19,323 nucleotides of DNA from Onthomonas sp964456525 (GTDB lineage: Bacteria; Bacillota; Clostridia; Oscillospirales; Oscillospiraceae). Location of the stretch: the NCBI GenBank assembly GCA_964456525.1, contig CAYWAP010000031.1:1-19323 (forward strand). The letters are read 5' to 3'. Under the pieces are notes generated by a model. That model searched no databases, had not been told where the DNA came from, and worked only from the letters and a program-made list of their open reading frames with translations. Position numbers and translations under genes: made by a program. Shown piece by piece: positions 14,231 through 19,323 of this stretch; the stretch's first letter is position 1; each line of letters begins with the position of its first letter.

Positions 14231-16210
14231 ATGAAACGATTACAATCCAATTTGGCGTGTAAGGTGCTGTCATTGCTGTTATGCTGCCTGTGTGTCGGGG
14301 CGTTTGCAGCGTGTGTCCACCGGGTCAATGTGGAAGCGACGACGTACTATCAAAACGCCTGGTACGGGAGTGAGGAGTTGATGGCAAATCAGTCGCTGGC
14401 CGCCTATGAGATGTGGGTGTTGGGGCAATGTGATGAGCTGACCTACAGAGGGCAGGAGTATTATAATGAATTGGCTGAAGAGCTGCGTGCGGAAAACTCC
14501 AACTTCCGCTATCAGGTTGTCTCGGTCGATGGGGCGGTGCAGGAGAGCAATCTGGAGGGCGCGACGCTGGAAAGCCTGGTGACAACGGTCTATACATGTG
14601 ACTACACCCTGGACAGCTGCGCGTTTACGTATTTGAACGAGGGAGAGGAAACGGCCAGTGGCGCCGCAGCGGCGGAGAGCGGCTATTACTACAGGGGAAT
14701 CCTGCTGGGGGCAACCGACGCGGCGGAGGATGAGATCGCCATCGTGACATACGGGCGTTTAACCACGCTGGTTGCCGATGACAGCTATGCCGACTTGCAG
14801 GAGGAGATGGAGGATGCCCAGGAATATGTGAAGCGCATGCTGCCTCTGATGGTTCCCTGCGGCGTGCTGGCGCTGGTGTTTGGGCTGTGGTTCCTGTATT
14901 CCTGCGGTCACAAGAAAAACGTGGAGGGAATCCACCTGTGCGCCCTTCACCGGCTGCCCTATGAAGTGATCTTCTTTGTGGACGTGTGCCTTTGCCAGGG
15001 CGCGTTCATTGCCATGATGGTTTTGTACACGCTTTACTGGGATATCCGTGTGATTACAAACTCCACGCAGGCTCGCGGACTGTTGATTGGCGTGCTGGCG
15101 GCGCTGCTGACGCTGCTTGCCTCCCCCATCGTCACCGCGTTTGTCACCCAGATCAAGGCGCGGGTGCTGCTGAAGCAATCCCTCATCCGGCGCATATGCC
15201 GCTGGGCGTGGCGGAGGACACGGGATATTCTGTTGTTCTGGAAGGCGTCCCTTGCTGCGGCAGCGTTCCTGCTGGTTTACGCGGCCGTCTGCTATGCGAA
15301 CGGGTCGTTCCTAGTCGTGCTTTTGCTGCTTGCCGCGGCCGTCGCCGCCCAGAGCCACTGGCTCTCCGGCTGGGAGCGTGTGCGCGCCGGCGCCCAGCGG
15401 ATTGCGGACGGAGATCTGAACTACCAGATCGACACCAGGGGCATGCCCTGGGACTTGGTCAAAGAGGCGGCCACCCTGAACGCCATCTCCGAGGGGATGG
15501 AAAAAGCGGTGAACGAGCGGATGAAGAGCGACCGCTTCCGCACGGAACTGATTACCAACGTGTCCCATGACCTGAAAACACCCCTGACCAGCATCATCAA
15601 CTATGTGGATTTGCTGAAAAAGCTGGAGATCACCGAGCAGCCTGCCGCAGAATATATTGACGTTCTGGACCGCAAGAGCCAGCGCCTGAAGGCGCTGACG
15701 GAAGATCTGGTGGAGGCCAGCAAGGCGGCGACGGGGGTGCTGCCGGTGGCGCTGGAGGAGCTGGACGCCAATCAGATGGTGCAGCAGTGCCTGGGAGAAT
15801 ATGAGGAGCGGCTGGCGGCGGCCCGTCTGACGCTGAAAGCGGCCCTCCTGCCCGCCAAGGTTACCATCTGTGCCGATGGCCGTCACCTGTGGCGGGTGCT
15901 GGATAATCTGCTGGGCAATTGCTGCAAATATGCCATGCCGGGCACCCGTGTCTATCTGGACATGGAGGACACCGGGTCCCATGTGGTCATCTCGCTGAAA
16001 AATATCTCCGCCGAGCCGTTAAACGTGCCTGCGGAGGAACTGATGGAGCGCTTTGTCCAGGGAGATGAAAGCCGGATGGCTGAGGGCAGCGGGCTGGGGC
16101 TGTCCATCGCCCAGAGCCTGTGCGTGCTGATGGGGGCGGCCTTCCAGGTGAGCACAGACGGCGATTTGTTTAAAGCGGTGGTGACCTTTCCCAAGAGCCG
16201 GAACCGTTGA
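14231..16210 (+). CDS. Sensor histidine kinase with multi-span membrane region
   Basis: A 659-residue membrane kinase. One membrane segment (about 9-30) leads to an external region of roughly 170 residues. Further segments lie at about 203-225, 245-270, 283-307, 333-355 and 358-375. A HAMP-like linker follows (WERVRAGAQRIADGDLNYQI, 381-400), then the HisKA domain with phospho-acceptor H446 in NVSHDLKTPLTS. The ATPase domain has DNLLGNCCKYA (558-568) and GSGLGLSIAQ (619-628). The DxGxG box is not recognisable; KNISAEPLN (590-598) lies at that place, a variation also found in other Firmicute kinases. The signal sensed is not evident. The frame is open from 14162, but the ATG at 14231 was chosen because GAGGAGG lies at 14217-14223 and the earlier start overlaps the regulator gene. 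A terminator follows at 16303-16333. Confidence 0.9.
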   Translation: MKRLQSNLACKVLSLLLCCLCVGAFAACVHRVNVEATTYYQNAWYGSEELMANQSLAAYEMWVLGQCDELTYRGQEYYNELAEELRAENSNFRYQVVSVDGAVQESNLEGATLESLVTTVYTCDYTLDSCAFTYLNEGEETASGAAAAESGYYYRGILLGATDAAEDEIAIVTYGRLTTLVADDSYADLQEEMEDAQEYVKRMLPLMVPCGVLALVFGLWFLYSCGHKKNVEGIHLCALHRLPYEVIFFVDVCLCQGAFIAMMVLYTLYWDIRVITNSTQARGLLIGVLAALLTLLASPIVTAFVTQIKARVLLKQSLIRRICRWAWRRTRDILLFWKASLAAAAFLLVYAAVCYANGSFLVVLLLLAAAVAAQSHWLSGWERVRAGAQRIADGDLNYQIDTRGMPWDLVKEAATLNAISEGMEKAVNERMKSDRFRTELITNVSHDLKTPLTSIINYVDLLKKLEITEQPAAEYIDVLDRKSQRLKALTEDLVEASKAATGVLPVALEELDANQMVQQCLGEYEERLAAARLTLKAALLPAKVTICADGRHLWRVLDNLLGNCCKYAMPGTRVYLDMEDTGSHVVISLKNISAEPLNVPAEELMERFVQGDESRMAEGSGLGLSIAQSLCVLMGAAFQVSTDGDLFKAVVTFPKSRNR

Positions 16211-16296
16211 ATGGCGTGGGGCCGGCGGTGAAATCCTGCGGCGGCCCCTTTGCGGAAACGGGATGCGGTTTTGAGGCCGCCGGCCCCGCTGTCATT

Positions 16297-16333
16297 GAAA
16301 AACCCTCCCTTGCCGGTCAAGGGAGGGATTTTT
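16297..16333. terminator. Bidirectional terminator between the kinase and hxlR
   Basis: CCCTCCCTTG (16303-16312) and CAAGGGAGGG (16318-16327) form a perfect 10-bp stem with a 5-base loop. Runs of A on the left and T on the right let it serve both the rightward kinase operon and the convergent leftward regulator. Confidence 0.88.
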
Positions 16334-16386
16334 CCGTATGGAATGTCTCTTTTCCGTCCGGATACAGTCAGGGGGAAACGGACAGG

Positions 16387-16713
16387 TTACTTCAAGGAGC
16401 GCTTATACGCAGTCCCCCAGTCCTCCATGCTTTGAATGATGGGGCGCATGGACAGGCCCAAGTCGCTGAGTGAGTACTCCACCCGAATGGGCGTCTCGGT
16501 ATACACCGTCCGGGTCACCAGTCCGTCGGTTTCCATCGAGCGCAAGGTATCTGCCAGCACTTTCTGGCTGATTCCCGGGAGGCTCCGCTTCAACTCGTTA
16601 AACCGCCAGGGCCGTTGCAGCAGGTTTCGCAAAATCAACAATCTCCATTTGCTCCCGATGAGCTGCACGGTGGTAGCCACAGGGCACTCCGGCATTTCGG
16701 CTTTGGTCAGCAA
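16387..16713 (-). CDS. HxlR-family (DUF24) winged-helix transcriptional regulator
   Basis: A protein of about 108 residues from a TTG at 16713. The HxlR winged helix is clear: CPVATTVQLIGSKWRLLILRNLL, then RFNELKRSLPGISQKVLADTLRSMETDGLVTR and a wing with RVEYSLSDLG. The cysteine in the N-terminal ECPV motif matches the redox-active cysteine of YodB, CatR and HypR, which sense quinones, hypochlorite and other thiol-reactive stress. Redox sensing here is inference. The frame extends to another TTG at 16740, but the predicted transcription start is about 16745, leaving no room for a ribosome-binding site. From 16713 the N-terminus has typical family length with GGGA 9 bases upstream. It is divergent from the antiporter-nitroreductase operon, its likely target. 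Confidence 0.88.
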   Translation of the reverse strand: MLTKAEMPECPVATTVQLIGSKWRLLILRNLLQRPWRFNELKRSLPGISQKVLADTLRSMETDGLVTRTVYTETPIRVEYSLSDLGLSMRPIIQSMEDWGTAYKRSLK

Positions 16714-16751
16714 GCGATCACATCCCGTCCTCAGAATCAACTTTGATTTTT

Positions 16752-16780
16752 ATTATAAGCGTCCGGTTGCGGAAAAGCAA
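16752..16780 (-). promoter_or_regulatory. Promoter of hxlR
   Basis: On the minus strand: TTGCTT (16780-16775), a 17-base spacer, then a perfect TATAAT (16757-16752). The predicted start is near 16745. The candidate operator dyad lies immediately upstream of the -35. Confidence 0.65.
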
Positions 16781-16782
16781 GC

Positions 16783-16799
16783 GGTCACCTTTTGTAACC
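16783..16799. promoter_or_regulatory. Candidate HxlR operator (GGTYAC-N5-GTRACC dyad)
   Basis: GGTCAC (16783-16788) and GTAACC (16794-16799) form a dyad with one mismatch and a 5-base centre. It sits between the divergent hxlR and nhaC-like promoters, touching the hxlR -35. DUF24 regulators usually bind short dyads with TAC/GTA arms near their own and divergent promoters, which fits. Binding is inferred. Confidence 0.5.
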
Positions 16800-16820
16800 T
16801 GGTATGAAAAATGTGCGTTC

Positions 16821-16849
16821 TTGTCTCCCATGGCGGATTCCGATACAAT
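16821..16849 (+). promoter_or_regulatory. Promoter of the antiporter-nitroreductase operon
   Basis: TTGTCT (16821-16826), a 17-base spacer, then TACAAT (16844-16849). The predicted start is near 16856, 22 bases before the ATG at 16878, and the leader carries AGGAGG at 16866-16871. Confidence 0.65.
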
Positions 16850-16877
16850 ATTGGCAAAACAGGTAAGGAGGCAGGTT

Positions 16878-18272
16878 ATGGAATACGGCATTTTTTCATT
16901 ACTTCCCATTTTTTTGACGTTGCTTCTTGTCTTTCTGACAAAAAATGTCTTTTTGGCGTTGCTCTCGGGCATTCTCAGCTCCACGCTTTTAATTGGCATT
17001 TTTACGGGGGACTATCTCACGGGCGTTGAGTCCATTGCCACGGTGTTCAGTGACACGGACACGGCAATGACCACCTTTTTTGTGCTGATGACGGGCGCCG
17101 TCATGTGTGTGGTCAGCCGCTCCGGAGGGGTGGAGGGGCTGATTCTCTACTGCACGGAAAAGCGCAAGTGGGTCAAATCGCCCGTTGCCGCCCAGATGAT
17201 TTCCTTTGTGCTGGGTCTGCTGCTCTTTGTGGACGGCAACAGCTCCATCGCCGTGACGGCCATGGTGGGAAAGCCCTTTTGCAGGAAATTCCGGGTGCCA
17301 AGTGAGAGACTGGCTCTGATCTCCAACTCCACCGGAGCGGCTGTGGCGTGGATTGTTCCCTTTGGCAGCGCCTGCGCGGTGCTCACCACGATTTTCACCC
17401 CCGTGGCCCAGGAGCTGGAGATTCAGGAGGACCCCTTTTCCATTGTGATGAGCTCCACCATTTTTCAGTTTTACACAGTGGCCTTGCTCATTCTGGTGTT
17501 TTTCTCCATTCTCTTCAATATCAACCTGGGCGGCATGCGCCAGGTGTCCCAGCGGGCAGAGGAGACGGCGTCCGCCAGCTATGAGTATGAGACGCAGGTG
17601 GAAGAGCGCTCCAAAGTGCTGGCGAGAAACATGCTCTTTCCCATCGCGTTTATGGTGGCCATGATCTTTATCCTGCTCCTGATCACGGGAGAGGGCAGCC
17701 TCTCTTCCGGAGACGGCGGCACGGCGGTATTTGTCTCCGGGCTTTTGACCCTGTTGGTCACCGGGGTCTGGTACCGGCTGCGAAACATTTGCAGCGTGGA
17801 TACCTATACCTCCTGGTGCATCGACGGCATGAAAAATATGTTTGATCTGGTGCTGATTTTGGTGCTGGCCTATGCCTTTGGAAATCTGCTCTCCACGCTG
17901 GGGACGGCGGCGTTCCTTGCCAATTACGCCCAGATGATGCCCAAGAAGATCATGCTGGTGGTTGGGTATCTCACCGCCACCTTTATCGCCTATGCCACAG
18001 GCACCAGCGGCGGCACGGCGGCGGTTCTGGTTCCCGTTTGGGCGCCTATTATGATTCCCATGGGGATTCCGGCCCAGTTTGTCCTGGGGGTGATTATCTC
18101 CGGCGCGGTCTTTGGCGACCAGAATTCCCCCATCTCGGACAGCGTGATTCTCACCGCCAGCATGACTGGGGTGCCGATCATGGACCACGTCAGGACACAA
18201 ATCCCGTATACACGAATCGCCTGGGTTGCCGCCCTGGCGGGATATGCCATTCTGGGCATTGCCTGCTTGTGA
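16878..18272 (+). CDS. NhaC-family Na+/H+ antiporter-type transporter
   Basis: A 464-residue inner-membrane transporter with about 11-12 hydrophobic segments, usual for the NhaC family. The family signature is near the C-terminus (FGDQNSPISDSVILTAS), preceded by YATGTSGGTAAVLVP. An earlier conserved FVDGNSSIAVTAMVGKP and STGAAVAWIVPF are also typical. NhaC proteins exchange external protons for internal sodium, but relatives of the wider family carry malate/lactate or other solutes, so the substrate is not certain. The frame is open from 16743, but the ATG at 16878 is preceded by AGGAGG at 6 bases and begins directly at the first membrane segment. The earlier start would precede the promoter. 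The ferredoxin-nitroreductase gene follows after 22 bases. Confidence 0.86.
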   Translation: MEYGIFSLLPIFLTLLLVFLTKNVFLALLSGILSSTLLIGIFTGDYLTGVESIATVFSDTDTAMTTFFVLMTGAVMCVVSRSGGVEGLILYCTEKRKWVKSPVAAQMISFVLGLLLFVDGNSSIAVTAMVGKPFCRKFRVPSERLALISNSTGAAVAWIVPFGSACAVLTTIFTPVAQELEIQEDPFSIVMSSTIFQFYTVALLILVFFSILFNINLGGMRQVSQRAEETASASYEYETQVEERSKVLARNMLFPIAFMVAMIFILLLITGEGSLSSGDGGTAVFVSGLLTLLVTGVWYRLRNICSVDTYTSWCIDGMKNMFDLVLILVLAYAFGNLLSTLGTAAFLANYAQMMPKKIMLVVGYLTATFIAYATGTSGGTAAVLVPVWAPIMIPMGIPAQFVLGVIISGAVFGDQNSPISDSVILTASMTGVPIMDHVRTQIPYTRIAWVAALAGYAILGIACL

Positions 18273-18294
18273 CAGGAGAAAGGAACAGGACTCC

Positions 18295-19149
18295 ATGAAA
18301 AACAATATACTGGACAAGAAACTTGTGATAGACCGGGGGAAGTGTATGCACTGCGGCCGGTGCCGGGAAATCTGCTGGAATGGGATGCTTCAGCTGGATG
18401 CGGACGGCATCCCCTATATGGTGCCAACGGATTTGTCAGACGAGTGGCACATGTGCTGGGAGTGCCAGCGGTGTCTGGCTGGGTGCCCAACAGGGGCGCT
18501 GTCGATCTGCGGCAAAAAGCCGGAGGACTGCCTGAGCCGGGAGCTGCTGCCCACCCCGCAGCAGATGGACGCGCTGATCACCAACCGAAGGAGCTGCCGC
18601 AGTTTCAAACAGGAAAATGTGGACTGGGAACAGATTCAGCACATCCTTCAGATCTGCGGCAATTCTCCCACCGGGAGCTGCAATCAGGTCTATGAGTTCA
18701 CCGTGATTGACGACATTCAGACCATGAAACAATTTACTACCCTGCTGCGGGAGGAAATGTACCAGCAGGCAGACAGAGGAATTTATCCGCCCCGCTTTAC
18801 CAAAGAGGATTTGGCTGTGTTTAAAACATACTACGATAAAGGGGAGGAATTCTGCTTCCGGGGAGCGCCGCACCTGCTGGCGGTACACGCACCCACCAAC
18901 CGGGGGGAATGGGTATTTGACACGACCATTGCGCTGGCCTATGTGGAGCTGGCCATGACCTGTCAGGATCTCGGGTTCATCTATGTGACAACCCCCTGGG
19001 CGGCGTTGCAGGTCTGTCCCAGGAGCAGGGCGTTTTTGAAGATTCCGGAGGATCACTATATCAGCTGTCTGGCGGGGTTTGGCAAACCGGCCTTTCTCTT
19101 CCCCAGGGGAGTCCGCAGGTCAGACGCCATTAAAATCCACCGGGTGTGA
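18295..19149 (+). CDS. Nitroreductase-family flavoprotein with N-terminal 2[4Fe-4S] ferredoxin domain
   Basis: A 284-residue cytoplasmic fusion. The ferredoxin part binds two [4Fe-4S] clusters: C17, C20, C23, C27 in CMHCGRCREIC, and C54, C57, C60, C64 in CWECQRCLAGCP. The nitroreductase domain begins at about residue 92 with ITNRRSCRSF, the usual FMN-phosphate-binding arginine region. It continues through NSPTGSCNQVYEF to the C-terminal GFGKPAF. Such fusions are common in anaerobes and probably reduce nitro compounds, quinones or other electrophiles with electrons from the clusters. The physiological substrate is unknown. The ATG at 18295 was chosen because AGGA lies just upstream and the longer frame overlaps the transporter. 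It is 22 bases after the antiporter gene and shares its promoter. A hairpin follows at 19191-19222. Confidence 0.92.
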   Translation: MKNNILDKKLVIDRGKCMHCGRCREICWNGMLQLDADGIPYMVPTDLSDEWHMCWECQRCLAGCPTGALSICGKKPEDCLSRELLPTPQQMDALITNRRSCRSFKQENVDWEQIQHILQICGNSPTGSCNQVYEFTVIDDIQTMKQFTTLLREEMYQQADRGIYPPRFTKEDLAVFKTYYDKGEEFCFRGAPHLLAVHAPTNRGEWVFDTTIALAYVELAMTCQDLGFIYVTTPWAALQVCPRSRAFLKIPEDHYISCLAGFGKPAFLFPRGVRRSDAIKIHRV

Positions 19150-19190
19150 GACCGGGGGCAGCGGAAATACATCAAAGGCACGCGATAAGC

Positions 19191-19222
19191 AAACCCTACA
19201 GGTGACGAACCTGTAGGGGTTT
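19191..19222 (+). terminator. Probable terminator of the antiporter-nitroreductase operon
   Basis: CCCTACAGGT (19194-19203) and ACCTGTAGGG (19209-19218) form a perfect 10-bp stem with a 5-base loop, flanked by AAA and GTTT. The stem is strong but the T-run is short. Confidence 0.6.
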
Positions 19223-19274
19223 CCCATGTGAGCATGCCGCCGGAGAAATCCTCGAATTTCACATCACATCTGTA

Positions 19275-19314
19275 TTGCTTTTTCATGCGGGATGGGGTAT
19301 ACTAAATACAGGAG
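19275..19314 (+). promoter_or_regulatory. Promoter and ribosome-binding site of a gene beyond the right edge
   Basis: TTGCTT (19275-19280), a 17-base spacer, then TATACT (19298-19303), with AGGAG at 19310-19314 and the window ending 9 bases later. The leader would be extremely short. GTAT-N5-ATAC (19297-19309) overlaps the -10 and may be an operator. The gene itself cannot be seen. Confidence 0.55.
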
Positions 19315-19323
19315 TTAGTTATT

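Noticed and set aside
16989..18317. 442-codon minus-strand frame antisense to the antiporter
   Set aside because: The same antisense artefact of a membrane-protein gene; His/Gly/Gln-rich with no domain.
19056..19286. Minus-strand frame of 76 codons at the right end
   Set aside because: Overlaps the end of the nitroreductase gene and its terminator, and shows no family motif. Its only support is the open frame.
19290..19304. GGGGTAT as a CsoR-type metal-repressor half site
   Set aside because: The opposite arm is missing, and one half site overlapping a -10 element is not enough.

Overview
This window reads as chromosomal housekeeping DNA from a GC-rich Gram-positive anaerobe of the Clostridia, most like the Oscillospiraceae and relatives (for example Flavonifractor, Lawsonibacter or Oscillibacter types). 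The evidence is a SpoVB-type flippase next to mazG and rqcP, a recJ-rel-dtd cluster, a T-box riboswitch on glyS, a two-[4Fe-4S] nitroreductase, and promoters close to the sigma-A consensus. Genus-level placement is inference. No tRNA, rRNA, CRISPR array, insertion sequence or phage gene was recognised.

Minus-strand block 1 (48-5680) runs recJ, rel, dtd, then an MBL-fold hydrolase. It starts at a clear promoter at 5745-5773 and covers DNA end processing, (p)ppGpp metabolism, tRNA proofreading and a glyoxalase-II-like enzyme. Minus-strand block 2 (5849-11159) runs a purine nucleoside phosphorylase, an MTA/SAH-type deaminase, a SpoVB-like flippase, MazG, HU and RqcP. It ends at a strong hairpin terminator at 5788-5815. 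It joins nucleoside salvage and nucleotide-pool cleaning to the conserved Firmicute spoVB/mazG/yabO neighbourhood.

The 709-base stretch 11160-11868 has no convincing gene. It holds the leader of block 2 and, facing right, a promoter and a full T-box riboswitch (GGC specifier, antiterminator and terminator resolved) controlling the alpha2-type glycyl-tRNA synthetase. Next comes a plus-strand two-component system (13494-16210): an OmpR-family regulator with a dyad upstream of its promoter, and an unusually membrane-rich histidine kinase. A bidirectional terminator at 16303-16327 separates it from a convergent HxlR-family regulator.

The last region (16387-19149) is the most distinctive. An HxlR/DUF24 regulator with the N-terminal cysteine typical of redox sensors is divergent from a two-gene operon encoding an NhaC-family antiporter and a ferredoxin-nitroreductase fusion. 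The short intergenic region holds two facing promoters and a GGTYAC-N5-GTRACC dyad. A regulated redox/ion-stress module is the most plausible reading. A strong promoter and ribosome-binding site at the right edge point to another gene just outside the window.
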